Assembly (NCBI RefSeq): GCF_000208865.1
Contig: NC_018389.1
Span: 434,001-498,000, forward strand
Direction of reading: 5' to 3'
Source of the DNA: Neospora caninum Liverpool
Taxonomy: Eukaryota; Apicomplexa; Conoidasida; Eucoccidiorida; Sarcocystidae
DNA length: 64,000 bases
Shown here: positions 35,540 through 48,629 of the stretch, in pieces
Layout: every line of letters starts with the position of its first letter
Position numbering within the stretch: the stretch's first letter is position 1
Made by a program: the position numbers and the translations under genes
The notes under the pieces: model-generated
Seen by the model: only the letters and a program-made list of their open reading frames with translations
What the model was told of the DNA's origin: nothing
The model's database searches: none

Positions 35540-38243
35540 ATGGCAGACCTACAAGATCAGTCATTTTCGGGCTCTGCTGGACTGGACACCCCAATCCCGG
35601 CCTCGATCATGTACGACGCGGACCTCTCCAAAATCTTCTCCGCCCTCGCTGCGCCTCTCCTGCAGAGCCAAGAGATTGGGTTGTCGGGTGAAGACTTGGC
35701 GAGTTCTGCGGAGACGAATGCTGAAGACTCCACGCCGCGTTGCGCTGAGGACCAAGACGGCGCTTTGGCAGACGCTTGCGGCATTCGACCCGGCAAAGGC
35801 TGTCAGGCGTCTTTGAGTGACCAGTCGCCGCCGTGCCAGGGAGACTTCGCAAGCGACCTGACCTTCGCCGCCCTCCAGGCTCTGGCGGGGCATCTGGAGG
35901 GCCTCTCGAAGGGGGTTCGTGGCGACGCCGCGACGCACCCAGGCAAGAGCCGCGAAAAGTGCTCGTCGCGTACCAGAACCCAAGGCGAGAAGTACTGCGC
36001 GTCTGAAGAAGCTCTCCGGAGATTTGCGGCGAGTGACAACGTTGAAGCGTCTCGCGTGTCTGTCGCCTCGGGACGACAGAGGTGGGGAGATGAGAGAGGT
36101 TGCGGAAAGGCGGCGCTGGACGTGGAAAGAAGTGCTGACTCCTCGCGCTCCGTCGACGCCTTGCACCCGGAGATCTCCAGAGACCTCCGACTGGAAGGGC
36201 TGTCTTCAGCGATGGCGCTGTTTGGCGGCCGCGGGCTGAAGCGAGCGGCATCCGACACTTTCGACGGAGAGGGATTCGATACCTCGCCCACAGACAGCAC
36301 GCGCTCGTCCGGGGATGGATCGCGGAGTGAGAGGCGGAAGAGCCCCAAGATTGGAGACATGGACTCGAGGAAAAGGAGCGACTGCGAAATCCTGGGCGTC
36401 GACCAGCTTCTGAAGGAAGACATGGAAGACGTCCTCGAACTGGAACAAGCTACCTCACAGCTGCTGTTCAGCGACAGCGACTCTGGAGCTTGTTTGCGTG
36501 AGACGCCACACAAGTCCCAGCTCTCCAGGTACAGCGTGCAGTTGTGTTTAGGATTCGCTGTGTCGCGTTGCCTCGTGTGTAGATACCTCTCAGTGGAACA
36601 ACTGCCGTGAAGACCTACGTCGTGCTCTGTCCAAACGCCTGAAATTTGGATGTTCTCCATCGACCAGGCAATGCGAAATAGAGTGTGGAGCATATTCTGC
36701 ATATTCCTCTTTGCGTAGAACCAGCTCAGACGTGCATCTTGCTGACGCGCTGAGATTTTGGCTTGGTGCACTGTCACCAGTGCCCTGTCGCCGCACCGGG
36801 AAACTTTAAATAGATATCGTGTATAGAGCTCAGGCGGGCGCCTTGAGAGGTATCTATTGGGAAAAGGCACACACACGTGACCAGACTGGTGAATTCAAGG
36901 AGTGAGTGGCTCGGGAGGCTACCACTCCCGCATCGAGACGATAACAGTTGCGCCTCGGAAAACGTCTGGCTGCGGTAGCCACATGAGGATTGCGTCCGTC
37001 TTGCCGTTGCGTGCAGGGGCCTGCTTGACCTGGCATCTCCCGCTGTCAGAACTTTCGACGTGCTCGCGTCATCGCGATCGCCACATTTCGGTTCGGGTGT
37101 CAAGGCCGGACCGACTGGGGGACAGGCGTCGACGAGCGGGCTTCCGAGCATCCTGCCTCGATCGTTCCGCAGCCGCAGCGACTACCTTTCGTTGTGCAGT
37201 TTGCAGACTGGATCCTCGGATCTAGGAAAAGAACGGGAGCCTCGGAGTCTCGACGAGCTCAAGTCTCTCGCTGGCAACGAAGGTAAGCAGGCACCTGTAG
37301 TCATCAGAGAGTCGGGGCGCTGTCTCTCATGGCTCTGGACCTCTTCCGCGGGAGGAACTGGTGCATTGAGCAGGACAGGAGTGGAAAGGGCTGCGGACGG
37401 GTCGGGTTCCCTGTGGGTGCCCGCGGGGAGACGCGCAGCCGCGCGGCACATGGCACACTTTCACACGCGTGGGTGGCGCAGGCGTTCAGATCACGCTCAG
37501 CGCAGAGCCGTCCGTCCATCGGCCTCATTTCGTGGCGTGAGGTCGAGACTCGTGAGATTTCTCCGTTTCGAGATGTATAGTCGTTTGCCTTTCTGGTGAC
37601 CGTTCACGGTCTCCACGAGTCAGAACGCCTTTCTGGGGCGACGTCGATGTGCCCAGAAGCAACCGACTCTGCCATTCCTCTGGTTTTCTTGTGTGTTCCA
37701 GAGCTGGGCCTGACGGAGATTCACATTCTCGCCGAAGGCCTGGCCAGAGAATTCATGGAGACATGCTGTGCGAGGCTGAGGCCTGAGGGGTACCGTAACT
37801 GCCGCCTGAAGTACCGTCGGGACAACTTGTCCTTCACCGTCGTGTCCTCGAAGGGTTGGTCAGGATGCAACAGTCCGCGGGAAGACGGTCGCCAAGGAAG
37901 ATGTACCCCCAGATCGGCCTTGAAGGAGGGGCCGTGGTCGGCAGGGGCTGGAATGTTTGTGGCTCCTTTTGGATCGGCCGGAGGCAACAGTGGACTGCTG
38001 GCAAACGCATGTGGAGAGCCCCGCCAGTCTTGTGGGTCAAGTCCTATGGGGGAGAGCGGAGTCAACGACTCTACTGTGGCAGCCGTCGTGAACGCGTTTT
38101 TGAAAGCCACGTCTATCCTTGCGGATGCGACAGCGCAGCAGCCTCGAGAGCGACTAGGCGCAGGCGACGGCACGCGAGGATTTAGGTCCTGGTCCAACAC
38201 CAAAGCGGAGTATCAGTTGGAGGCTTTCCGCAGATCGGCGTAA
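35540..38243 (+). CDS. Hypothetical 598-residue protein, three exons
   Basis: Exons 35540-36528, 37017-37282 and 37702-38243 splice with agreeing phases (donors GTACAG and GTAAGC) to 598 residues with a TAA stop. I recognise no domain. Residues 1-50 (IPASIMYDADLSKIFSALAAPL) look helical. The middle is Ser/Asp/Arg-rich and probably disordered, with basic clusters (RGLKRAASDTF near 231-241, RSERRKSPK near 262-270) that could be nuclear signals. An acidic hydrophobic segment follows (DCEILGVDQLLKEDMEDVLELEQ, about 281-303, shown here for its pattern). Exon 3 opens with a compact-looking block, LGLTEIHILAEGLAREFMET (about 420-439), then CRLKYRRDNLSFTVVS, the best candidate for a folded domain. 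There is no signal peptide or membrane span. Nuclear location is inference only. Confidence 0.75.
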
Positions 38244-38924
38244 GGCCACTGGTGGAGAGGAGACACTCAGGCAGAGGTGTAGAGCGCTCGCGTGCCTACG
38301 TGCGTCTGCCTGGTGTCCCAACGAGAAATGACATTCCAAACGAGAGAAGACACATCATCCCTGTTTGGCGTCTTCGGTGGACGTGGTGGATTTGCCTTCT
38401 GACGCCGGGAGGCCTGTCTCGGGAGACCGTGGTCAACGACCGAGTGTTTTTCTCTGTGTCTTCGGCCATATGAAAACAGCTCCATTCGCTCCGAATGAGA
38501 CGCACGTTCATGGCGCATGCATACAGAGGACCAATGGTTGTACAAGACAACTAGATCACTCTTGTAGTTGTGCATAGATAGGAAACTGCCGTGTTGCGCG
38601 GTGTGGACATTCGCGCTAGCTTTCTGTATGCGAAAGAAGCTGTCATCGGGGTAATTTATGGGGCCCAGACGTGGCTCGTATTGTCCTCAAGTTGGACATT
38701 CTGTGCTCCGTGACACTGGCTAGCGACGAAGTTTGCTTATATGCATCTGCTTGTATACGAGTGTATCCCACTCCCGCTCGGCGCTGGACCGACACATGTC
38801 GCGAGCGCGATTATACAGAAATTCATCTCTGCCCAAAGGGTTTGTCCCATCTAGCATCGATACGGAACCCCCATGCTTTCTCATCTGCGGGAAGTTTGCT
38901 TCCCGAAATTGCTGTTCTCGGGGT

Positions 38925-38946
38925 GGGGGGGGGGGGGGGGGGGGGG
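38925..38946. repeat. Poly-G tract (22 G)
   Basis: An uninterrupted run of 22 G, preceded by GGGGT. It directly abuts the start of the first copy of the segmental duplication. The exact length in the genome may differ, because such runs are hard to sequence. Confidence 0.9.
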
Positions 38947-38949
38947 CGT

Positions 38950-39283
38950 CCCTACACCAAAGGTGTACCTGCCGCTTTGTGTGAAATGTGCCGTTCTTGG
39001 AGCAAGCTATCGTCCAGCCGTGTTTCTTATATATGCTTCCTTATTTGCACAGTTCGTACTTTGCTCCCGCTGACCACGTTGCCAGCGCGATTATACAGTT
39101 GACCAGATATGTCGGAGGAAGGGGTTTCCATGATTTTGCACAGATGGGAAGCCACTTGTTTCGTAATCTGCGTCATCCGCGCATGCCGTGTCGGTGCGAG
39201 GGCGTTCGTGTCCTTGTGCAGCCGTCGGGGTATATGTGGTACATTCCCTGTTTCCCTGTGTGGCATCTGTACCTTGCGTCGTC
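38950..39283 (+). repeat. Segmental duplication, copy 1
   Basis: Homologous to 39787-40120 at an offset of about 838 bp. The core from 39022 (GTTTCTTATATATGCTTCC) to 39283 (CTTGCGTCG) differs from copy 2 at only about ten positions. The left 70 bp is more diverged. Both copies carry short open frames on both strands but no sign of selection for coding. Confidence 0.92.
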
Positions 39284-39786
39284 CTTGGACCGAACATCGC
39301 TAGTAAATATGTTTAGACACTCGCGAAACCCCCCGACGTGCCTCGCAGACACTGTACCGTAGAAGGCGGGATCCCACAAGAGACCAGCTCTGTCAAGCCA
39401 AGGGGCGTTCTGTGGTACAGCATTGACTGAACGCCACGTGTTTGTCACCTGCGTCATTTGCTCCTCCTGTCTATGAAAAAAGTGGTTTCCCGCTGAAAAA
39501 AGGGGGTAAAGTACTGTAGCGTTCCCGCCTCCCTTGCATCTGTAGCACCTGTAGCTGATGGTGGGTATCCATGGAGCGTGCGTGGTGCTTTGATTTATCG
39601 TCGTTAACATGTGCACAGCTCCCACCCTGTGGTGTGCTATGAAGCGAACGCAAACAGCACAGTTAGACATCAGTTTGGGCCTCGCGGAAGAAGGCCTGTT
39701 TGGTATCTTAGAACCTCTCGCTCTGCCATCCGTGTTGTTGGTGCGTGGTGTGCTTGCCTCTAAACTGGCATCCTCTGGGTGGACCT

Positions 39787-40120
39787 CCGTACACCAGAGG
39801 TCTACCTTCATTTTTTGCGTGAAATGTACCGCTCTCGGGGCAGGCTATCTTTCAGCCGTGTTTCTTATATATGCTTCCTTGTTTGCACAGTTCGTACTTT
39901 GCTCCCACTGAACACATTGCCAGCGCGATTATACAGTTGACCAGATATGTCGGAGGAAGGGGCTTCCATGATTTTGCACAGATGGGAAGCCACTTGTTTC
40001 GTAATCTGCGTCATCCGCGCATGCCGTGTCGGTGCGAGGGCGTTCGTGTCCTTGTGCAGCCGTCGGGGTATACGTGGTACATTCCCTGTTTCCCGGTGTG
40101 GCGTCTGTACCTTGCGTCGG
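39787..40120 (+). repeat. Segmental duplication, copy 2
   Basis: Direct copy of 38950-39283. It starts TACACCAGAGG and ends TGTACCTTGCGTCGG, after which the two copies lose all similarity. The 500 bp between the copies is unrelated. Confidence 0.92.
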
Positions 40121-43100
40121 CTATTCAGAAAGTTTCTACATAAAACGTTTATTCGGGCGTGTCGCTTTCCTTTTGTGCGAGGACCCTTCCTGCTTGTCGC
40201 GGACCGCGGAACGACAATTATGGTAGCTGTGCCGGAATATGGGCAATCAGCTGCCAAGTGATAGATCTTTTCCTGATTTGCGTATGCACAGAAATGCCTC
40301 TCATATCTGCTTAATCCGCACCTGCCTAGTGTATAACCAGTCGGCATACCTTGCACTGGTAGCCAAAAGTTAATGCTCGCGGCTCCTTTCCCGGGCATGT
40401 GGAGCCACAGACGTCGTCGGATCATCAATTGCGTCTACATGGGCTCTTGTTTCTGTTGGAGAGACAGCTCCTTCCTTTGTGATGGCAGACACATCCTAGC
40501 GCCGTTGTACAGCGGAGCAACTCTTTCCAAAGAGAGAGTCGCTAGGATGGCCGGCCGTTTCTCCACGCAACTAAACGAAAAAAAAACCTTGAAAAGGAAG
40601 GGCGTTTGCGTCGTGGACCCCATACTGGAGGTCATTGTATCTGCTCACAGTGCCGGCGGCATGTGCCTGTTTAGGATAGCGATTTCTGTTCTCGATGCAG
40701 GCGCCCGAGAATATGTGTGTTCCAAGTTTGTCTTGATTCTGTAGCCCGCGATGCCGCTTACCTGTATTATACGTGCGGTCACGTGCAATCTTGTTTCTCC
40801 TGAACGACCGCCTCCTTGTCTCGGTTCGGATAACAGACAAGAGGCAACGCGCAAATGTCAAGTGGAACAGCTTCAAAACGAAGGCTCTCTTCAGACGTGG
40901 CGTTTCCTGGGAATCCACTTCCTTTGTCATCTGGGTTGTTTCGCCTGTCGTTGTAGGAAGGCAGCGTGTTACTGTGCATTTTGTGTCCTCCCGGAGTGGG
41001 ATGCGTCGCGCACACGTCCGGCTAAATACTGAGTTTGTTCACTTGAAGCGGTTTTTATGACGGTGGCCGCATTCTGTCATCTTTCGTGTGAGAAAGGCCC
41101 CCATTTTGAGGCCGCACTATCTCTCACAGCGAAACATCCGTCTCTTAAAAAAAACGGAGGGTCGTTCGCAAGGCAGTTCCCTCCCACTTCGACATTAAAC
41201 AATGTAGGCCCTCGAATGAAACGGGCTCGTTCACTAGTTCGCACACAGTGGCGAAGAAGAAAATTTTTGTCCTGCTCAACCCCCGGCTTTGTGTATTTCA
41301 GTGCAAGGGGCTTCTACATGGGGGATAAGGGGTACATTTCCCTATATCCCAATGTTGCGTCTGTATCTCGCATCGTTGTGTATCAAGAAAGCATGCTTGA
41401 ATGCATCTTTGTTATATATGCACGCTTCTGTCATTTCATGATGCCACGTGCGGAGCCAATGGTTTGCCCTCTAATAGCTTACGCCTCCTCATACACAGGA
41501 GATCGTGGAGCGTAGTTAAGAATGTGATGATATAGGCGTGTTCTCTGGTTCATCAGCCGTTTATACTCCGTTCCCTTCTTTCGGTGACGCGCCGCGCTAC
41601 GGTGTACAGCAGTTGCATCCATTCCAACGACCTCGAGCGGTCGCGTCAACCATACTTCCTAGTGTTATCAGACAGTTGTGGTCAAACTCTGCGAATGCCG
41701 ACAACAGTCACGACACAGCTCGGGTTTAGAAACATTTTCTTCAAAACCCGCCTCCTCGCTGTTCCGTGTGCGGCTCTCCATGTTTGGGCTCCCTAGCCCA
41801 CTACCCGGCACCAACAGGCGCCCTAAAGGACAATTCATAGATTAGAAGCCTCTATTACTTTTGTCTTTTCCCTAATCCTCGATGCGGCGAAGCGCAGGAC
41901 CAGTGTGGAGAAACGCAAAAAAGCGATACGAGAGCCGGTAGGGGCAAGAGCACAGCCGCTGCCACAAGCCGTCGGGGATGTGCTATTCGGCGGGGGACGC
42001 GAAGAATGGGCGTGATGAGGGCGCAGACCGTTCGAAACGCCGACAAACCCTTTCTACTAAGAAAAACGAAGGCACGCCCCAGCAGGCACCTTCCCAGAGC
42101 GGCCAGTAATCCAAGATGGCCTCTCACCAGGAAAAAACTGGAATAGACGGTCATTCGTTTGCGTCGAGGGAGTTGCAGCGGTGGCGCTCACCGCTGTGGT
42201 GTGGTTGACACAGCACGCGATGAACTACAGACGCGCGAAAGAGAGACCACACATTGACTTGCTCTTTCAAAGGATGTTGGTTTCTGTTGAATGTTTATGT
42301 ACGCGCGAAGCCGGGCGAACTGGTGACCGACCGCTGTGCAGCTTTTCGCGTGTCAATTGCCTCATTCGACCGTGCCCGTTAGGACCAGGGCTGCTGAGTA
42401 TGCTTGCCTACACGTCTCGTTTTAGTCGTCCCTATTCAGGCAAATTTCCGCTGGGAGATGCGGAAACGCAGTTTTTGAGGCGTGCTGCTCGTTTCCCCTA
42501 GAAACTTGAAACACACCTGGTTTTCACTACGAAACTGCCACCGGACAACAGTGCTGTCCCCTGAGGGCTGGCGATTGCCATCCGGGGATGACACTCCCTC
42601 GCTGCCGAAATGAAAACGATTTCGTGTATAGTGTCGGCACTCTGAAAAACTGCGTGTTGAATCATGTTGTTCCAATACGGACTGCTGGTCAGACACAGCG
42701 TGTTTCATCTAGCCTTGGTGCCCCGCGAGTTCGAAGTGTGAATGCAGGAGAATGCCAGCAAAAGCTGTGGGAGACGTGCCGCATCTGCGGTAGTTGCAAA
42801 ACGCAGGATACGGTCTTCGGCTGTAGGTTGCGATGCGTTGTTCCGCATACCGCTGGCCCATTCAAAAAAAGTACGGTAACAGCATTTTCTGGAACGTAAA
42901 CAGTCATGGTGCATGACGCATATCCGCGAGAGCGCCACTTGAAGATGCGGCTCGGACCCTGTTCCCACGCGCGAATGGGATGTATACATTTGCACAGAGA
43001 TGAGCGGGCAGTTGAAAAGACGATCGCGGAAGAGAATGTGATGGTAACAGTCGACGACGTGCGCTCCAAAGCAGAAAAAAGAACCTGCAAGAAAGCGTCT

Positions 43101-46100
43101 TCCGGATAAGGCCGAGTTGGTACTCCCTCCCTCAATGGCGTGGTTGCTCAACAACATAAGGGTTGTTGCTGGCGCGTTTAAGGGAACCACCACTCAGCGG
43201 CATAACGAGCGCAGAAACAAATGCTGACGGGCCCTGCCGTCTCTCGACAGGGACGACCTACGACACTACATGCACGTCGACTAGCACACGTCTCTCCTCA
43301 CTCCGACAACCCCTCAACGTGTCCCAGGATAAGGCTGCGCGGCGAGGCGCTGCCGCTTCTCTCGCTACGAAATCGTACGCCGTTGCCCCGTCTGTGCACC
43401 TCACAGTGTTCTTTGATACGTGAATAAATCCTCTTTGAAGGAGAGAGCGGGAAACACTTGACTGCAAAAGGTCTGTGCAATGTCGAGACGAAAATGGGAA
43501 GGCCTTTTCATAGTGCCTGTTGCCTTATTTCTATTCTGCAGAGATCCTAGGGAAAGGAGTGTTTTCGTGACTGCCACACACCGTTGGATGTACTTTCCCT
43601 GGCGCACGCGTGGTGTGGCTGTTTTGTGTCAAGAACCCGAGAGGGAGAATTTTCTGTGGATTTTCTTGGAAGCACCGACCCATTCATTTACGTTTTGTCC
43701 CCTCTCAGAGCAGGAGGCTTTTCAAGTCCCACGTCAGTGATAGCAGTCGCCTCTCCGCGCCGCCCGTTTTGTCTCGCCGCCGTTTTTCTCACGTCTCTTA
43801 CCTCCGTCTTCCGTGTCACACATACAGCGACGAGCGACACGTCTCTTGCCCCTCTGCAGAGCCAGTCTGCGTGTTGTTTGTGTTGTGGCCTTTGGAGTCA
43901 TATTCTGTCTCGAGAGCCGGCGCCTGGAGAAGAAGTTCCATTCTGCAGATAGCCGCCTTTTGAGAAATCCCGACTTTGTGATGATTCCGTCCCACCTACG
44001 TGCCGCGACTTCTTTCTAACGTCCGAGAATGGTTCGGGCGTTTCTTGGCGGCATACACAGAAAAGTAGTTCTTCTTTTGGGAATGGGGCTGACAAAAATC
44101 GCGGAAGAGTAATTTCGGAGCAATCACTTATTCTGCAAAAGCTCTCCCTGGCCACGCCGAACGGGGTGCCGGTGTCCAGAGACAAGAGACACACAACAGC
44201 CGTCATAGCCAGGGCGCGTGCCTTCTGGTTTCTTTCCGCCGTCTCCAGTTTTCCTTTGAACTCTCCTGGTGTATCCAGTTTCTCGAACAAAAACCAAATA
44301 TTGCTATCGGGTTGTTTCCAGCTGCTGTGGTGCTCCGTTGAAAAAGTCGGATGAAGGCAGCTTTAGACGAGAGACTCTCGGGACGCGGCGTTTTCCCCCA
44401 CCTTGTCGCGTTCCTTGCCCATTGCCAAGCGCGCGACACGGGGAAACGTGTTCTCTTCTGAGGGCTTTTCACCTGTCACCTTCCATCCTGATGAAGCTTT
44501 CCTGAAAGACTCCTTTTTCTCATAAGGAATGCCACGAGCGTACATTTTACGTTCCTCAATTCAACTGCTAGACGAGTGTGGCCGTAGGAAACCGCGTTTC
44601 GGCCGCTCACCTCAAACGCTGGCACACTCGTTCCCTCCTGTGTAGTGCAGAGGGAGTTTTTCGTCGTTCCTCCTCATTTCACTGGTGTCCTGGAAAAGGA
44701 GCGGCTTTCCCCTCGAACGAACGGCTTTCTCGCGTGGCTGTTTCCAGATATCTGTAATCGATTTGGGCGGCGAAGGCGCGTGTCCCGGCTGTCGTGGTTT
44801 GAATGCATGCCGTCCGCGTTCTGTCAGAAAAACACTGCCGACAACTGCGCGGAGCGCTGCCAAAGAACTGCGGTTTTTGGTTGCGTCTCCCTGACAGTAT
44901 TTTCGCACTGGTCCAAGCTGTTGAACTCCAAAGGCGACTTCTGCTCACACACCACTCGCTCCTTTTCATTTCTGCTCCGTCGCGAAATGCTTGTGTGTGT
45001 GTCAAATTTCCTACGCCGATTTTGTTGGGACCTATTTGCACTGCACACATTTTTGTTAGCAGAGAGTTGAGCGTCAGTGCGGTTCTTTTGTGAATGGAAC
45101 GCTTGCTATATTGTTTCATATTTCATGGCTGTAGCCGCAGCCCCGTTTACACGAACGAGAAGAACGGAGGAATCCGTCATCCGTGCTTTTCCTTTTACAG
45201 CCGTCGCCGCCGTCGTTCCGCAGTTGTGTTCCCAGGCCGCTCGATTTCCGGTTGCCAGTTTCTTGTGTCCGAGTGAGCACTTTCCGGAGCGCCTCGCATC
45301 GCCGTGTCCGACCTTTCTGGAACGGAAGACGAGAAAAACGCTCTGAGCCGCACAATGGGGGTGGACGCTGCCAGTTGTCGGCCTCGTCATTTGTGAGAGA
45401 AACGCGTGGCTGCGAGTGCCGTGTGCCACACGCATCCTGGAGAATATTTGATGCTGTGAAACGCAATCGAACACGGAAAGCCCGTGTTTTGTGGCAGCCG
45501 TAAAAAAGCCGTCGTCTTGCCACCGAGACGCGTTGTGTGTGCCTCCAGGTTACACGGAAGGTCCGGGTCCTGCCCCAGCCGTTCTAAGGCAAAAACCCCG
45601 CACCTTCGCTCCGTCTGTGTCACCCGTTTTGCTCAACTCCCGTCTTGACCAGCGATCACAACGCGGTGTTCCCGAGAAGCAACCTTTGTGTCAGTTTTAC
45701 GCTCGTGGGAGACGGTGGATATTGCCACTCCTGTCTCAGCGCAGGTCTGCCGGCGAGTCCTCTTGGCGAAATGGGGGTGGCGTCCGTGTCTCGCAAGTCG
45801 TAGCTCAACGTTAGCATCTGTCGCTCGTGTTCTCTCCACGTTGAGGTTTTCTCCAGCTCGTCTCGGCTGCGCGCCGAGTCACGCGGAGGATACCAAATCG
45901 GTCACCAGCCGCCACCAGTCGCTTCGGCTTTTTTCTCCTTCAGGCGACACCACACGGGATTATCCCATGCACGCGTGTGCGTGAGTCTGCGTCAGCAGTA
46001 GGGGCGGCTCAGTGGTACCCCACTTCGCCTCGCTGCGCGCTTTCCGGGGGTTCCGCACTTCTGTTTCCTACGTTCCGAAAGGGGAAAGTTCCAAAGAGGT

Positions 46101-47619
46101 CCTGAAAGAGGCGAGCACCACGTCGAACGCGAGGAGGCTTCGCCTTCTCCCGTCGCACAAAAACGTCTGGGCAGAGCGCTCGCGCGCCTCGGCGAAACCG
46201 TGCTCCATCCCGACTCGAGGCTTTCGCGCCCCGAAAATCTTATGCGGGGTCTCCCGAGAAACTGAAAGTGCTGCGCGCGAAAGACAACCGCCTCCGGCCG
46301 TGTCTTTCCTTTCTCTTGTGTTTCCTCCCAGCCGCCGCTGCCTCAGAGATCAGCTGTGCGTCGTCGCTTGGTGTCCGCTCTTCTCTGGCACCTCGCGCCT
46401 GTCTCATAACACAGGTTCGCCGTCGCCCCTTGAGGCTTTCTCCTCGTGGTTCGCGGCGCTTTGTTTCCCCTGTCCTCGCTCTTCCCCCTCGAAACACCTG
46501 ACAAAGTCTGATCGAGAGACTGGTAGAACGGCCACGCTCTCAGGACGCCTGCAAAGTCGCCGTGCTACGCTTTTTCGCGGATCCGCTCGACTGTCACACA
46601 TGCGACAGATAGGGGCTGGAAGAAAGGCTTCTCTCTTTCTCAAGTAGGGAATTCGTGGCAGACGAGGGCCTTGAAAAACGGTGCTCGTTTGTGATTCGGA
46701 GCACGGGCGCTGTCGCCTGCTGCTGGTGCTTGTACCCCGGTCGCGTCCAGGACATCCGGGAGCGCGTCTGGGATTTACTACGCGTTATACCTGTATGTGC
46801 GGTTGCAACTGTATGTCGATATGAGCATTTGTGTGTAGCGTTGTTTCTGTGGACTGCGGTCGTGGATCTGCCCAGAGGATCTTCTCTCCGTTCACGGATC
46901 TCTGCGTCTGTGTAGGCATGTGCTTGCGCGTGTATGCTGCCGCCTCATACACGTTCTTACGTGAAGTCGATACGCCCGTTTGGCGTGTTCGGACGTAGGT
47001 TTCCACGTGTTCGCTCCACAGGCCTTTTGCCGACTGGCGGAAGTCCGAGACGTTTAGACGAGACCGCGTCTCTAGGCGCGATTTTTGTGCGCTCCCTCAG
47101 CGGAGACAGTTTTTCTCGAGTCCTTTGCTCGCTCCTTCGGTTTGCGGTCCCGAGGACGTGAAGCGGGCGATACGGACACAGAGGAGGACGTTTTCCTTGC
47201 TTTTTTGTAAACCAGTAGCCACCTACAGGTTTCCGGTTTTCGCGCCGAGTTGTCTTCGGATCAGCAGCTCCCGGGAGAAGCCGCATAGGCCCACGCTCTT
47301 GCGCTTGTATCGTCTTTTTTTGCTTCAAAATTGGGGCCGTTCCGACGTGACTCGTTCACTGCATTTCCTCGCCGACTCTGTCGCGCGCGCCCTTCTTCCG
47401 GGGTTCGAGGCTCGGCCGAGCGGGGCGACAGGGGTTTTTTCTTTCGGTCTGCCGTGGGAAAAACCCGGGAGGCCGTCGAAGCGGGGAAATCGGGACAATC
47501 TGGCGGCTGTTTCTACTCGTGCCGGCAACCAGACAACTCTATCCATTGTATGTATGCATATATATGCATAGCTCTTGCTGTTTGTTCGCTGTTCTGCACC
47601 GAGGCGGAAAGGCGACTGA

Positions 47620-48590
47620 GACTTGGTTACTCGCGACGAAGACTTGGTTACTCGAGGAAGACACATATTCGCGGACAAGACTTGGTTACTCGAGGAAGAC
47701 ACATATTCGCGGACAAGACTTGGTTACTCGAGGAAGACACATATTCGCGGACAAGACTTGGTTACTCGAGGAAGACACATATTCGCGGACAAGACTTGGT
47801 TACTCGAGGAAGACACATATTCGCGGACAAGACTTGGTTACTCGAGGAAGACACATATTCGCGGACAAGACTTGGTTACTCGAGGAAGACACATATTCGC
47901 GGACAAGACTTGGTTACTCGAGGAAGACACATATTCGCGGACAAGACTTGGTTACTCGAGGAAGACACATATTCGCGGACAAGACTTGGTTACTCGAGGA
48001 AGACACATATTCGCGGACAAGACTTGGTTACTCGAGGAAGACACATATTCGCGGACAAGACTTGGTTACTCGAGGAAGACACATATTCGCGGACAAGACT
48101 TGGTTACTCGAGGAAGACACATATTCGCGGACAAGACTTGGTTACTCGAGGAAGACACATATTCGCGGACAAGACTTGGTTACTCGAGGAAGACACATAT
48201 TCGCGGACAAGACTTGGTTACTCGAGGAAGACACATATTCGCGGACAAGACTTGGTTACTCGAGGAAGACACATATTCGCGGACAAGACTTGGTTACTCG
48301 AGGAAGACACATATTCGCGGACAAGACTTGGTTACTCGAGGAAGACACATATTCGCGGACAAGACTTGGTTACTCGAGGAAGACACATATTCGCGGACAA
48401 GACTTGGTTACTCGAGGAAGACACATATTCGCGGACAAGACTTGGTTACTCGAGGAAGACACATATTCGCGGACAAGACTTGGTTACTCGAGGAAGACAC
48501 ATATTCGCGGACAAGACTTGGTTACTCGAGGAAGACACATATTCGCGGACAAGACTTGGTTACTCGAGGAAGACGCATATTCGCGGACAC
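47620..48590 (+). repeat. 25-copy, 38-bp minisatellite
   Basis: A truncated, diverged unit (47620-47640) is followed by 25 full units of 38 bp from 47641 to 48590. Each unit starts GACTTGGTTACTCGAGGAAG and ends CATATTCGCGGACAA. The units are virtually identical; only the last differs (CGCATATT and final C). Since 38 is not a multiple of 3, one frame runs through all three codon phases and encodes a 38-residue period (with DLVTRGRHIFADKTW and LLEEDTYSRTR). All three plus-strand frames are open. It ends 39 bp before the proposed KH-gene ATG. Confidence 0.97.
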
Positions 48591-48629
48591 AGGCAGAAGG
48601 GCGAGACCCTCGCTGTGTTGCTGACGTCG

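Larger units (their letters stand above)
38244..47619. other. Gene-poor region of about 9.4 kb
   Basis: No gene is supported. It holds a 22-G tract (38925-38946), two copies of a segment of about 330 bp (38950-39283 and 39787-40120), and many short frames on both strands. A frame at 43480-43740 (starting MSRRKWEGLFIVPVALFLF) is protein-like but has no partner exons. 46000-47600 is GC-richer and probably part of the promoter or 5' leader of the KH gene. Confidence 0.5.

Noticed and set aside
43480..43740. 86-codon frame starting MSRRKWEGLFIVPVALFLF
   Set aside because: Looks protein-like with a hydrophobic stretch, but stands alone without splice partners or known similarity; not enough to call a gene.
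46012..46647. 211-codon plus-strand open frame
   Set aside because: Arg/Ser/Pro-rich, no partner exon with matching phase and no domain; more likely leader or promoter DNA of the KH gene.
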